Below are positions 26,344 to 39,600 of a stretch of DNA of 64,000 nt, piece after piece. The first letter of the stretch is position 1; every line of letters starts with the position of its first letter. The notes under the pieces were generated by a model that had not been told where the DNA came from, searched no databases, and worked only from the letters and a program-made list of their open reading frames with translations. The DNA is taken from contig WBMZ01012070.1 of NCBI GenBank assembly GCA_013400975.1, positions 32,739 through 96,738 of the forward strand, read 5' to 3'. Origin of the DNA: Atrichornis clamosus (Eukaryota > Chordata > Aves > Passeriformes > Menuridae). Position numbers and translations under genes: made by a program.

Positions 26344-26377
26344 CAACATATCATGAACAATATTCATTTATATGTTG
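26344..26377. repeat. Imperfect hairpin
   Basis: CAACATAT at 26344 pairs with ATATGTTG ending at 26377, and the inner CATGAA / TTCAT segments also pair with a small bulge, giving a stem of about 14 base pairs. It is short, and I see no reason to call it an RNA gene. Confidence 0.5.
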
Positions 26378-28624
26378 CAGATGAATGTTTGTGATTGATT
26401 CTCTAACAGAACAGGAGTAAGTTTTGTGCAAATGAATAATTGAACCAACCTAGATATCTTCAGTACAGACTTAGTTTGCAGCAACCACATTCAGTTGGAA
26501 TTGCAGTACTTAATGGAATACACATCACTGCTCATAATTTGCTCAGGCAAAATTGTCTTCTGCTCGAAATGGCCAGCGTGCATACCACAGAGAAGCAATG
26601 CCAATTACCTCCTGGTGGAATCCCTAGAAATGTTTTGAAGACCTGAGAGTGCACACAAGTTGCAGTGAAAGCAAAGTAACTATGAAGTCATTCTTGTAGC
26701 TAAAATACTGCTTAGTTTTTATGGTACAGTTTTTAATTTTCCAAAGCCTTAAGGAAATTCCAATTTAAAACTCTCTGTAGACAGTCTGTCTGTCTGTGAG
26801 AGGGTGAGGGAGATAATATTGTGGGTTTGACTTTCCACTGTCTGTTATAGTGAATAGTAAGAACAGTAAGTTTAACTTTACATACCCAGTTAACTGGAGG
26901 CACCAAAAAGATGCAGAGCAGCAAACCCACCAAAGAACACATAAGGTGAACATGAGGGAATTAACATGGGTGTAGTAGAACCTCTCCCATCTCATCCCAT
27001 CAAGATTTTACCCCTCCCCTTACCTGTCCCTGACCATGAATCCTAAAACCACTGGGAAAAATACTTGGTGTCAAAAATGGTTAGCAACTAAATACAGCAG
27101 AAATGGTTAGTCAATATCATATATGAATTAATTGGATCATATTGTAAACAAACTTGAGAAGTTTGCAGATTTGTTCTGTCTTCACTGTGTAATATGAACA
27201 AAAGCTCATACATTGCAAGCAAATCACTAGGATACTTGCCTACAGCTTCATGCATCAGATAAACAATTGGTTTGGCATTTTCAAAGGAACTTAACTGGTT
27301 GCCATGCCTCTTCAATGTATCTGTATTAAAAATATACTTATCTATATTTATAATGTGTTAAATACTTTCATATTTCGTGTTACATTTAGATCTTCTTTCT
27401 GTGATACTGCCAATGTCAGAGAAGGATGGATTTTAGTAAACTGTCTGGTGCTCTTGGATGTAGATAAAATACTTGTAACTGAAGATGATATTTCAGATTT
27501 GTTTCATGAAGGCAAGATGCATTTCAGTTTTAAATCTTAATGTTAATGTTATAGCCAAAATGGATGATTTTTCTCTCCTAAATCATTAAAAACCAGTTAA
27601 TAAATTGGTCAGTCTCCTTGCTCAGCTAATATAGTGAAGAGAGGAATTCTTCAGAAACATCGGTATAATATCAAGAAGGGGTTTATATATGGAATATGCA
27701 TTTTAAAAAAGAGACATATTTTACTCTGTAGAAAATTGTATTTTACTGCAGAAAACAACAGTTGGTTTCTGTGGAGTTGCCTTGAGATTTGCTTAGTTCC
27801 CATTATCTTCAATGTAGATGAATATGTATATCTGAGGAAATATTTTGGCCTTGAGAGAAAGAAAGGGGAGAGCATTTGGATTTGAGTGTATGCCTAACTC
27901 CAACTTTTCTTGGTGCAGCTGAATCTACTGTGACTCTTGAGAGAAGTTAGCTTTTCTCACACTGAATACACAGCCCCAAAAGAGACTTTTGTCTGGTCCT
28001 TGGAGGATGACTGGAATGATGGAATTAAAAGACACTGTTCTCTGGGATGTAGTCTGGTGGGTGGAAGGGTAGAAGAGAGACGCTTTATCATCAGTTTGTG
28101 TTTATCTAGGGTTTGGGGTTTTTTTTAATGTCCTGGGCTAACCAACTCTTTTCTGGTCATGTGTGTCTCTGCCTCTCCAGAGGGCTATGATGGGTCTTAA
28201 GATTTCCAGTCTACTAGTGTAGGAATGATGAAAAAGATAAGTTATTTCTCAAGAAAGATCTTTCAAGACTTTTCTGTTGATATGTCACTCAGCAAAAGAT
28301 TTTCTATAGTGAAGTGCTACCTGCTTTACTCCTGTCCACTTTTCCAGTTAAAGCAATATTGCATCTAAACTCCTGCTTCACTTCTCAGCTAAACCTGCAC
28401 CTGTATATCAGCAATAAATATATTAAAAAAACAGGAAAATGTGTTGACTCTCTTCCCTCTGACATTTCTTTTTCAAACCTCTTTTGATAGTTTCCTCCCA
28501 GAAAGAGAGCGAGGAGTGTGTGCAAACACTTGTTCTCCATATCAAGCCTGACTGAACAATTTCTCTGCTATTCTGAGTTTCTGGTGAACTGAAAATTACC
28601 AGCTGTACTGAATTGTGACAAACA

Positions 28625-28658
28625 CTGTGTATGTGTGTCTCTGTGTCTCTGTGTGTGG
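28625..28658. repeat. GT/CT-rich simple sequence
   Basis: Interrupted (GT)n and (CT)n units, with TGTGTATGTGTGTCTCTGTG at its core. It is an ordinary decayed microsatellite. Confidence 0.75.
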
Positions 28659-30465
28659 GAAAAAAACATATAAACAGAAACTATCATACCTGATGACAAC
28701 AAATTAATTTTCACATATATGACCCAATCTAGCATCTTAATTCAGTAAAATAAAAATGCAGCCTTAATTTCTAACTAAAGATTATTTTTTCAAGACCACA
28801 TGGAAGCGTGTATACAGCGCATATGCAGAGCAAGAATCCTCTAATGCTTTTCCTGGCTGAGACATAGTCAACAAATAGGGCAGCAAACATGTAAAGGCAG
28901 TCACCATTGCACAAATTCGAAAAAGAAAATGAGATTGCACTAGGAAAGAAGACAGGTGTTTTAGAGGTAGGCAGCTTCCACTTCATGCTTCAGGATGGCT
29001 GATCCACACCCAGATATACTCAAACCTGTTCAATGGCAAGCTGATTTGCAATGACAAACAGTAACTCACTGAGCTGCAGTAACACATTTGCCACCCTTTG
29101 ATGTCCATACTCTTGACACTGATGTGGTAACATTCTAAGCTTTATTGTGTGTGCCACATCACTCCCCCTATGTCAAAGTGAACCACAGTAGCTTTTAAAA
29201 AAGCTTTAAAAACCCAGCTAGCTAAATCCTTGCCAAAAATTGACTTCAATAGCTGTCTACAGAGACTGTCAGAATACTGTCGGCCAACTCATACCATGTG
29301 TGCCTTGTAGGGTCATGGCTTTAAAAGGACAGCAGCATTGCCAAAATCTATCCATCTTTTCAGCTGGAATCCTCTCCATGCCTCATGAAATATAGTCACA
29401 TCTAACAGGCAGGAAATAGACAAAAGCCATCAGCACAGAGCACACCTAGGGGAAAGTAAACAGTGTTTTTACGCCCTGAATGGGAGATCTTCATGTTGGC
29501 AAAATGAGACTATCCAGACTGAGATGCATAACTGCATCCTGAAATAACACTTTTTAAAACACTTTCTATGAATTGCATTTTCCTGAGGACCTGGGAGACA
29601 GCTATTCTCTCTGGGTTTTCAGACAGTTAACAGAAACCCATCCCTGAATTTCTCAAAGGACAATTATAAACACACTGTAAAAAGTGCCACTTTTCTGAGC
29701 ACCACGGTCCAGCCAATCTGTTCCCTCAACAGGACTGCTCTACCAGAAGGCCTCTTCACAAAAGCTTTTCAATCAAATGTCGTCCATCTTTCAGTAAAAG
29801 TTTGCTATTCTGTGGAGGTACCTGTGCAAGAACAGCAGACTTTGGAAGTCAAAGACCTGACTGTAATTTCATCATAACCATGACTAGATAACCACTACAT
29901 CTGTAGAGAAAAGCTCTATGTTGTCAGTACAGCAAGCCCACTGCAGCTGGGAGAGCTGATCTGTGCTATACAGGCACAGCAGAACAGCAGTAAGTGTGGG
30001 AGACAAGCACCCTCCAATGTTTAGCTCTGGAAATTGGTGGTCTTTATTTTACCCAATAGAGCTGGCAGGGACACACACCAACAGTGTGCTTACAGGTCCA
30101 GCAGACAGCACGAGAAACGGCTTGCCACAGAGTCCACTCTGGTGGATTTAAGGGACACAGTCCTTGTGTCTCTTTTATGGACTCAGAATCTCAGGATGAT
30201 GGGCTAGAAGGAGGTCACTGATGAACTAAAAAATGAGACAACCTCTGATTGCCCCCACCATCACTGCTGTTTGTTCTGCTCTGAGTATTTGCTATATCCA
30301 TGCTTGCATGAAGATTTGCACGCAATATTTGTGTGTCCAGGATTACCCTTATTCAGATGGCATAAAGGGACAATGCTCTAATCTGGCTAGATGAGGAAGA
30401 AGCAATGGAGACCTGCACTCTGCAGAAAAGCTAAAGTGAGAAAAACTGAAGAGGATGTAAGCTGA

Positions 30466-30540
30466 CAAAGGAAAAAAAAAAAAAGCATGCAGGAGGAGCA
30501 GAAAGGAAAGGAATAATAAGAGAAGAGAAAAGAAGGACCA
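30466..30540. repeat. A-run and purine-rich stretch
   Basis: A run of about 13 adenines at 30472-30484 is followed by a purine-rich stretch. The minus-strand frames over it (leucine, serine and phenylalanine rich, up to 126 codons at 30349-30729) are composition artefacts. Confidence 0.75.
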
Positions 30541-33075
30541 GAGTGGACAAAGAGAAACAGCTGAAAAGGACGTAAAGGCAGAAAAAAGGACCTTGGGACC
30601 CTGAAAAACACAGCTCCAAAGATCTGAACTGTGACTGAACACGAGCTCATTTCTCAGTAAAAGAAACTCTGCATGCCCATGTGTAAGGGGAACAGTGAGG
30701 TCAGTGATGGCACTAACTTTACTCACCATTTAGGAGGTGGGAGATGGCATGGGACGAATAGGGCATGCAAACTTCTTCAGCAGAATGCTACCAAGAGAAG
30801 AGAAAGTGTTCAGTAGAAAACTCCCCCTTCCCCATCTGTCATCCATGAAGATTGATGAACCTCTCTGCAGCTCTCTCCTGGTCTTTTCAGTGAAAGAATC
30901 CTGCTAGCTTTCTCATAATGGCAGAAATAATTAAAAAGGGGATCAACTTCAGAGGAACATAAACACACACCAAAAGTCTGTCTCTTTAATTATATCCCCT
31001 ACATACTTCACTGGCGGGCATTCTGCTAATATAATACCTGTTAATTCTATTTCTAATTAGGGCTATAGCTCACCAGAGGCTGTTTTGTACTTAATTTGTT
31101 GGGGTTTTACTATATGGCTCAACAGTCAGCCAACCACTGTATGCATCATGTGATCCTGGTTGAGATCTTTCAGGCATTACTGCACACTGAGGCCCTTGGA
31201 GAGAACGTGCCACTACAATTTGTGAGTCACGCGTTCTTGCTCTGCCTAGGTCTTGTCATGTGTGTGCTTGTCAGGATTCATCTCCGTCTCCATTACCCCT
31301 GGGGCAGAAGTCATAGTTTGTTTCTGCTCACTTGTCTGATTTTTAGCAGATCATATTCCCATCTTCAGAACCTTAAGCAAGTGCCATCTTTGTAGAATTT
31401 AAGGTGGAATTCTAAGTGCTGATTTAATTCAACTCAAACCCGTCTTCTAATTGACAGGAAATATCCTCAGTTCAACCATTTTCCAAGGTTGATGTAGACT
31501 GCTATACAAAGAAAAATAATTAACTTAAAAGCATTATTCACTGTTACCAAAAAGAAAACTAATTTTCTTAAGTGTTTTTCTGTCATTTAAGAAATATTTT
31601 CTTTTAAGAGTTTGAAGTTAAGTTGAGGTCTGAGGCAAATTTTGTCTGAAACACTCATCTGAAAAAAATTCTTCATTAATTCTATTTTTACCAGAAAGGT
31701 TTCCAACCAAATTATGTACCAGTTAAAGAATTAGCTTGGAAATTACCAGAAGAAAATTAGGAGATCAATGACAAGCAAAGTCCATGGTGCTTTAGGGGCC
31801 AGAACATAATATAGACCAAGGAAGAAACATTTTGTTAAGCCACAGGAAGCCAGCCCAGGGGCCTGACTAATCTCTGTTTTGCTTTTAGGATGTCAGCTGC
31901 CAGGTAAACCAGGATATTAGTTGATCATTGACTCCAAACTGGTGAGCAAGGAAGGTCATCAACAGCTGTTAAATAGAATCCTCCATCTCTGTGGGTGCCA
32001 ACAAGGATGACACTTAAAGTTGTTCAGACACACACTGAGAATGATGGTAGCACTTGTTATGTCATCCTAAAACAACACATCAGGTCTAGAGAACCACTAT
32101 CCTGCCCATCTGAACCCACAAAGGGCTTAACAATCACACAAGCAATTCCCACGACTGGGAATTGCAGGTCTTACAGAAACAGTATAATGGAACTTCTTGC
32201 CTATCTCTGCAGCAGAAATAAACCCCAGGAAATTCCTGCTTTCTCCACTGTTTTCTCCTTGGTTTTTACTGGAAAAAATAGAGAAGGCTAGGTGAAGATA
32301 ATGCTGGCTGTTGTTGAAAACCTTCAGAAATAGTACATTAAATAAAAATAATAAAGAATATGGAAAATCATTCATGTAGCCAAACAACCAAGTCAGCCCA
32401 TCTAGCCATATATCTAGCAGCTTTCAAGATGTGAGCTAGCTCCAGCCAGCTCAAAAGAGCAGTTGGTCTAGATCTGGTTTTGTCTACAGAAGCATGGCTA
32501 GTCAGATAATCTTCTGTGGTATTTCAATGGGAAAACTACAAGAATTAGAGTTCCTAGATTGGGAAATTCATGCTAAAGTGAAATGAGCAAGCTGGGTTTC
32601 TACCTGCTTCTGTGTGTAGCTGCACAAGAGACAGCTGGCAATTCAGAAATGCAGTCAAGTTGCCCTCTGTCAGCCATGGAAGACTGCTTGTTCCAGGAAC
32701 AAATGATCTCGGCAAAAGGCAACGTATTATTTATTTTCCAACATGCAAAAGAAATGAAACAACATATATCAGCTGGAAAGGTTCTTCCTTTCCATCCCAT
32801 GGCAGAACACAAAGCACAGCAAAACAGACAATTCAAGTCTTACCAGCAAAGCCTTACAGAACTAAAGAAGCATCAGGCTGTGAGAGGACTTTTATTAGAG
32901 ATGTGATAAAAGTATATTTTTCTGAACATACCCTGGCAGGCCTAGGTAGATCTCTAGAAGTGAAGTCCTTGCAAGAAATAATAAAATAGAGGTGACAGAT
33001 TTGTACAATGTATATTGAAATTATGCACCTCACCCACTGCTAGGCAGGCATAACAAACCTCTCTGAAAGGCAATG
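30541..33075. other. Unique sequence, no gene seen
   Basis: No exon or repeat is recognised. The plus-strand frames at 31096-31395 and 32583-32989 (99-125 codons, two overlapping in the latter) have no domain and lack a consistent start or splice context. Confidence 0.5.
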
Positions 33076-33545
33076 AACATAGAACATAGAATCACATAAT
33101 CACAGAATCATAGAATCAAACAATCATAAAATCATAGAATGGCCTGAGTTGGAAGGGACCTTAAATATCATCCAGTTCCAACCCCCCTGCCGTGGGCAGG
33201 GACACCTTTCACTAGACCAGATTCCTCAAAGTCCCATCCACCCTGGCCTTGAATAGTTCCAGGGATGGGGCATTGACAGCTTCTGGGGGCAACATGTTCC
33301 TGTGCCTCACCACCCTCACAGTGAAGAATTTCTTCCTAGTGTCTGATCTAAACCTACTCTATTTCAGTTTGAAACCATTCCCCCTTGTCCTCTCACTACA
33401 TGCTCTTGTAAAACATCCCTCTCAGCTTTCTTGTAGGCTCACTTCAGGTACTAGGAGGCTGCAATTGGGTTGCCCCAATGCATATGGGTGATGGTCAAGT
33501 CCGTCTGGAGTCTTCAGATAGAACAACCTGGATTCTTGACCATTA
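33076..33545 (-). mobile_element. CR1 LINE 3' end, long tail
   Basis: A CR1 3' untranslated region in reverse orientation. Read on the plus strand it starts with an extended tail of AATCATAG-type 8-mers (33083-33140), then GAGTTGGAAGGGACCTTAAA (33145-33164), 'atcatccagttccaacccc', 'ccctggccttgaa', 'cagtgaagaatttcttccta' (33319-33338), 'ccccttgtcctctcactaca' and 'ctttcttgtaggc'. The complement of this block corresponds to the 3' end of the copy at 17.1 kb. Near 33476-33505 about 30 bases interrupt the expected order before 'ggagtcttcagatagaacaa' resumes it, so a small insertion is likely. Truncated, no coding capacity. Confidence 0.93.
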
Positions 33546-34259
33546 AGTCTCTAGCCCAGGGACTGCTATAAATGTGGAGGTAGGATGTAACAGGGGAGGA
33601 GTCACTCCAGAAATGGCCAGTTTCTTAATTCTTCTGCAGGGATCTGCCGTTGGATCATATCAGAGAAAAATTGCTGGACTGGATAGAACTTCTCCACACA
33701 GAGAGAAGCTTTTCTGTGCTCTATTCACCTGTCACCAGTATCCCCTCCTGATTTCAGCCCCATTTCCATGCAGTGCTACAGTCCCTGGACTCCTTAAGAA
33801 GGATTGCAAGCATCAAGAGACATTACTGCTGATGCGATCATCAATGACTGCTGCTGGAAATCCATGCAGAAATATATGCTGTGCACAGGGAAGCAAACAG
33901 CAACAATGCCCAGCTCTCCTTCCCTCTCTGCCTTCCTCCACCTGTAATTGAAATTCAAGGACTGTAAGTCCCACTATCTCCTGTCGGAAGGATACTTCTG
34001 TTCCTTGTGAAAGGGGTTAGCAATGGGAAGCCATGCCTTAATGGCAGCCCTCCCAGCAGTGTGCGCACCCCACGTGTAAATACCACTATGCGCATGTAGG
34101 CTTCTGATTTTAGCCAAGATTTTTTGGATGTGCAAGAATGAGGGGTAAGAGCAGATTCATGAACACAGGCTGGTCAAAATTGCAATATTTTGTTTGATCT
34201 GGCTACTTTTCCTCACAGAAGGGACAGAGGAGAAGTCAGATAGTGGAAACACCTCGACA
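33546..34259. other. Unassigned sequence, no gene seen
   Basis: The plus-strand frame at 33574-33951 (125 codons) starts just beyond the CR1 and shows no recognisable domain. The right part may belong to the LTR-like element that follows, whose inner boundary I could not find. Confidence 0.45.
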
Positions 34260-34641
34260 CTTTTAAGACAAGCCACAGCCTTGCACCTTCGAGGAATGAG
34301 GCTTCCTGTAGTCCCAAGAATTTTGTAGTGACATTTGGATGTTCAAGGTAAAGCCTGACACGCAAATCGTCAAGTCAGGGTTAGGCCAGGTCTGACAGCA
34401 GTACCAGAGTCAAACACATCCTTGTGATCAGCAGGCAAGTCCACAGTGGCAGGGCAGGTCCAATGTCAAATTAGGAGCAGGGGCCATGGCCGGGCACGAC
34501 TGAAACACAGTTGGAGCTAGAGCAGAACTCAGCAGAGACTGAGCTGCAATGCAGCCCCTGAGCAGAACAGATGGGTGGAGGCCCTGTGTGAGCCTGATCA
34601 GAGGAGCTAAGGCTCATTAATGCACTCAGGACCCTGACACA
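34260..34641 (-). mobile_element. LTR-like element, reverse strand
   Basis: Read on the minus strand from 34641, the block begins TGTGTCAGGGTCCTGAGTGC, which parallels TGTCTGTCAGGCCTCTGAGT at the start of the LTR at 12416. It continues with similar spaced words ('aatgagccttag', 'ctgctcaggggctgc'). Further in it has the TTGACATTGGACCTGCC and GTGTTTGACTCTGG style of text typical of avian LTRs, and the latter motif recurs at about 61302-61316. No coding region is attached and the 3' end of the element is not resolved. An unrelated GC-rich repeat is the main alternative. Confidence 0.45.
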
Positions 34642-35799
34642 ATTTTTCTAGGAGCTGTGCAATAAGAGAGGTGGAAAAGTATCAAGAAACTTTGGCCTGA
34701 GACAAGGGTTACCCAGCAAAATAAGAAGCCCCAGCTGTTCCAGCGTGGCTCGTGCTTCAGGAGTGTCAGACAGGCTCAGATGTTTCCTGTCCCATCATTT
34801 TGCCCCAGAACATTTAAAAAACAAGCAAATAATGGTTAGCACCAATCTGCAATGACCATGCCTAAGAGAAGAGCCAGACTGCCAATGTGACATTTGCTTT
34901 TCTCACACCCAGAAAGCGAAATTCTTAAGGGGGGTGTAGGAGGAACATTAAAGGCTTTGGCTTGCAATAGATGTTCAATCATTATAAAATTTAGTACAAA
35001 GTACTATATGAATAGTGTTTTCATAATGCATGGTTTATATGCATCACTACAGAGATCTACCTTTGGATTTCTCAGCTTTTGTTGTTTTCAAATTCACTCT
35101 TAGGATTCTAATCATTACCTTTCTTTTAAATTGAGTTTCTCCACAAGAAAACAAGTAGCTGGGTGAGCCCATGAACTAATGCAGCCTAATTCTGAACAGT
35201 TTTTTGTTTGTGATAACTGACTTCTAAACTTCCTTACTCCTTTATTAATGACCAGAAAATAAGAGTCTATGCAGGAGTAAAAACCTTGCTGCAGAGCAGA
35301 TCCCATGTCATCTGCAGGAAGCATTTCCTGTGGCTGGTAATCATAACAACTCCTTTCTAAGAGTTTCTCTGACAGGTACTCTAGACAGGTATTTCTGCCC
35401 CACATAAGGATTAAGATTATCACCCTTTCCTAGTCTGTGCCTAATTGTATAAATCATCTAGGAACAGAATATGCTGAAGATCTCTGGCCCTCTGTCAGAC
35501 CTCATGGAAACTAGCCAACAGACAAAAAAGACACATGCTCATGCAAAGAAAGTGAAAGAGAAAAAGAAAGGAAACAAGATTGCATGACTGTCATTCCATA
35601 AGAAAGCAAGGTAAAAGGAAAAGATATCAATCACATGATAATCACTAATTTATTTTCACATACAGGTTGTAAAAGCTCTATTAAGAATAAGAAAAAGCAA
35701 AACAAAAAAAAATGGAGGGGGATTTAGGAGATATTTATAAACACTAACAAGTATGATAGTAATATCTTATATTTCTTATATTTTCTTGAAATACATAGA
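34642..35799. other. Unique AT-rich sequence, no gene seen
   Basis: Nothing recognisable. The minus-strand frame at 35115-35423 (102 codons) shows no domain. A purine-rich stretch lies at about 35540-35620. Confidence 0.5.
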
Positions 35800-35965
35800 T
35801 GAAACTGCCTGCAGACATTGAATAGCTTATTCCACTGACACTTTGTGAGGCAGAAGAGCATTACAAAGGTTTTGGGTCTTGCGCAAGATCAGAGAGAAAG
35901 TCCATTGCAGGGTTGACAACAATACCTGAGCTTCAATACTAAAACTACTACGGGGTAAATATTAC
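35800..35965 (-). repeat. Possible MIR-type SINE remnant
   Basis: On the plus strand 'tgaggcagaagagcattac', then 'gggtcttgcgcaagatcaga' and later 'acaacaatacctgag' recall the reverse complement of MIR ('gaggcacagagaggttaag', 'acttgcccaaggtcacacag', 'gaacccagg'). The match is patchy and by eye only. If right, this is a very old copy. Confidence 0.35.
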
Positions 35966-36234
35966 AACTTTTTAAATTCCTCTTTCAGTAACAGAGCAAG
36001 GAGAGAGATAATAACAGAGCTATCACTTCATCACATTTGTCAAAACAGAAGAGCAAGCAGCTATTTTTTGAAATCTTAATGTATTGGGGAAGATACAAGT
36101 AATTCCTTTAATTTTATATCTGGTATTTGCCAATAAAAGAATAACATGAAAGATCATAATCTTTGGGTGTTTCTTCATGTTTCACCTCCAACTTAGCTCC
36201 TCCTTTTAACCCACATCTAGACATAGATGAGAAA

Positions 36235-36670
36235 TACTTGCCTAAACCAACAGCAAATATCTCCCTTAATGGTGGAGACTTAACAGCTTTCTCAGGCAAC
36301 ATAATTCAGTACTAGCTACCCTTTCACATTTTAAACCTTGATTTGGCCATGAATCTCCTTTGCTGCGGTTTAGACCCATTATCTTTTGTCTTATGCACTG
36401 TGAATGCTCTGAGAACAAGCTATTTCTTCCCAGCAAGCACATGCATACCTAAGGAATATTTCTCCTGCTTTCCCTTGGAGTTCTCTTTTTCAGACTAAAT
36501 AAACCTAATTCTGCTTTTGTTTTTCTTGCTGATCACAGTTTCCAGTTATTCTTTTTAATCTCTGCAGAGTACATCCATTTGGCCCACATATTTTCTGAAG
36601 TATGGTATCCAAAATTGTATGGAACAATCCAGCTGAGACTTCTATTCATCCACATTTTGACATTTCCAGA
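36235..36670 (-). mobile_element. Ancient CR1-type LINE 3' fragment
   Basis: The plus strand carries the reverse complement of an old amniote CR1 3' end. In order: 'aatatctcccttaatggtgg' (36256-36275), 'aatctcctttgctgcggttt' (36352-36371), 'cccattatcttttgtc', 'tttttcagactaaataaacc' (36487-36506), 'cacatattttctgaagta' (36585-36602) and 'caatccagctgaga' (36625-36638). Many substitutions separate it from the young copies at 17.1 and 33.1 kb, so it is of the same old class as the fragment at 7.4 kb. No coding capacity. Confidence 0.75.
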
Positions 36671-39600
36671 TGTTTTCTTTTGGTTTGATTTAGTCTTGTG
36701 TAAGCTCTATCAGTGTGTAAGGAATATTTGGAAAAAAATGAAGGCACCAAATTAAAAAATGGAGGGTTAAAAACATGGTACGGGAGTTTGGAAGACACAA
36801 ACTGTCAGAGGTGAACAGAATTACAGTGATAGAAGGTGTTTTTATTAGGAATAGCTAGAAGTCCATAAGGGAAATGTACAACCTTATTTCCTCCTGATTA
36901 GTGCCCTACATTACTGTAAGCATTATAGATGGCCACAAGCTCCTTTAGAATTCAGAGACTTACCAGGCATCCTCCACTTGCAACCTCATATCCAGTTCCT
37001 TAGAGAAGCCATTCCCAGTGTGAAAATACTTGCAAATTTTCTTCAAGTGCAAGTTCTTCAGTGAATCCCTGAAGTTTGTTCCTCATGCTTTGCAAGCCAG
37101 CTCAGTGTGACCTTTCAAGGAGCAGAACAATTGCGAAAGTCCCAGATACTAAATTCATCTGGATCAAACTATAGATATTACACAGTAAAAAAACCATCCC
37201 TGCAAATAATAGGATGAAGACTGAATACCTTGGTAGCTGTTTTCCAATGCAGTTTCAGTGAGTCTCTGAAAAATTGTGGGAAATTGTTATTTCTTGACAA
37301 GACAGTCATCTATTCTCCTTCACTACAAGTCAGGGATGATCTAGATGGAATGTGTTCCACAGTACAGCCATGATTCCTGAAACTCTAGTTGTTTACATTA
37401 CTCTTCAACCTAACTGAAAGTTACTGCCCATGAAGAATTGTAGACAGGATTCTGACCAGCTACACAAAGTGGAGCTAAAATTAGAGGGGTTTCTGTTTTC
37501 AAGAAAATTTTATAAGGCCCATGGAGGCATATCAGTATATTCAGGAATGGCCTGGCTTTCAAAATAATCTTAATGTAGTCACCACTGAATACATACTAAT
37601 CTTATTCCAACACAAAATCTATGTTTGCAGACTCCTTTCTATAGGCTCTGAACAGCATATGTGACCTATAGTTCTGTGATAACTTCATCACACAGAAAGT
37701 GCTCCAGATACAGACCCTGGAAGCCTACTCCAGAATTTACAAAACCTAAATCTCAGTTCTGTGATGGAGAACCTTGCAGCTTTCAGAGCCTCCTCCCTCC
37801 AAGAATCTTCAGATTTATGGTTTTGGGAAACCTCAGACTCTGCACATGCTTGGGAGCCCAAAGTCTGTCCCCGTGCCATCTCCCACCTCCCAAATGGTGC
37901 CACAACTGATGTCGTTGTCACCAGCACACACAAGGACACACAGGGTTTACTGTGAAACCAGCCTCATCCCAGGTCTCTGAATCTGCATATTTCTTGGTTC
38001 ATTTCTCCTCCTGGCAATTTCAACTACAAAAATCAGTCTGATTTTATCTAGAAGTTTGATCTGCAAAACTGTAATGTTTTATGTGTCCCAGAATCACAGA
38101 CTTGCCCTTCCTTTTGCCTGAAATGATTTTTGAAGACCTTCAAGGTCCAAGTGGAGTGAGATATTGAATTCAACAATTTGATTCCTGCAGACAGTAGACC
38201 TGTCTCTTTCTTTTCATTCTGTCTGCAAAACTGAAGCCGCAAAAGATAGCAAGTTGCATTGGGGCATTCTTCTGCAAGACAAACTAGTCGTCAGCAGATG
38301 AGAAGGTGGTTTCCTACAATAATTCCCATTTAAAAGCCTTTCAGACTCTTTTGACATTTTGCTATGTGAAACAGATCCTTCAACTTCACTGCAGTTTCAT
38401 ATGTCCTCTCCAGAACACGCGCTCAGAGCATCTCCTGATCCTGTCTTCACCAATACCACAAAACCATATGCCCATGTAGACATGACCTTCTAATCATGAC
38501 TTCCAGGCAGAGACCCAGACTAGAGAGATGGTGGCAACAAAAGTGAGCACACCCAAAATCAGTAAGCAAAGTAAATCGAAATAAACATCACCTAGACCTC
38601 CACAATTGCATGTATTCCTCTTACAAGATAGAAGGAATTGTGCAGGATGGTAGAAAGAAGGAACGGTGGGCTAGTAGTTGGTGCACAGAGAGAGGCAGTC
38701 CTGTGAATCAGGTGAGCAAAGCGCTTTGATTCAGGCCTTTTATCTACAGGCCTGTGGAAGGTAGGGCACCACAAGACTGAGTAAAGAAGCACTGCCAGCC
38801 CTGCAAAATGCAGGATAGGGCTCAGAATACCAATTTTTTTCCAATCAACACATTGCCAATGTATATGCTTTTCTCTCTTGGAAATATAAACCGCAGAGCA
38901 ATGTAGAGAAAAATTAATTGTTCCAAATCCGAGCTACTCCTCATTCTTTTTTTCTTTCCTTTTTTTGCTAATTTTATTCCTCTCCCTCCCAATTATATGA
39001 CATTAAGCATTTAAAATGAGATAATCCTTCTGCAAAATATCTTAATCTCTTAGGTTCTTTGTAACTCAACATTTTAATGAAAATAGTAATCCCATCCATT
39101 ATTCCCATATCTGTACCAGAAAGCATCAGTTGCCTCCAGAGCCTGGCTGATCCAAGATGGGTTCTGAATAGCTCAATACTCTATGGAAACTGGTAGAAAG
39201 CAACAGCTATTGTCAAAAGGTGACTAGACTGTTCTTATAGATATCTACTGATTCAGTAATCTGTAATAAATATAGCTTAGACCGACAATCAGTAAAGAAA
39301 TGGAGGCCAGACAGACAAATTTTTAAACACACCTTACCAGTGTCATCTACTTACAGAGGAGAAATGTTTACAGACTCACCTCTCTCTTCCTTACGTCTTA
39401 TTGCTAAGAAAATACAAACCAACCCAAAAAATCCAGCATGGTTTGGATTAATCTTCATGCATACTACAGCTCTCACTTCAGAAGAAAAAGTGTTTGGTTG
39501 AGGACCAAGATCCATGCCAAAAGTGACCTCCCTCCACAAGGGAGACAGTGCAATACATTGCTAATTTCTATGTTTCACTATCCTATGGTAAAATCCTTGA

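Larger units (their letters stand above)
24557..30465. other. Unique AT-rich sequence, no gene seen
   Basis: No gene or interspersed repeat is recognised. Minor features are a partial duplication of TATAATAACTG near 25750-25775, a CTGT run at 26784-26798, a hairpin at 26344-26377 and a GT/CT-rich stretch at 28625-28658. Open frames are all under 115 codons with no domain. Confidence 0.5.

Noticed and set aside
30349..30729. 126-codon minus-strand frame rich in Phe, Ser and Leu
   Set aside because: Complement of a purine-rich stretch with an A-run; other frames are open over the same bases.
33083..33140. AATCATAG repeats as a CRISPR array or satellite
   Set aside because: They are the known 8-mer tail of CR1, joined to a CR1 3' region.
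33249..33491. 80-codon plus-strand frame
   Set aside because: It is antisense to a CR1 3' untranslated region.
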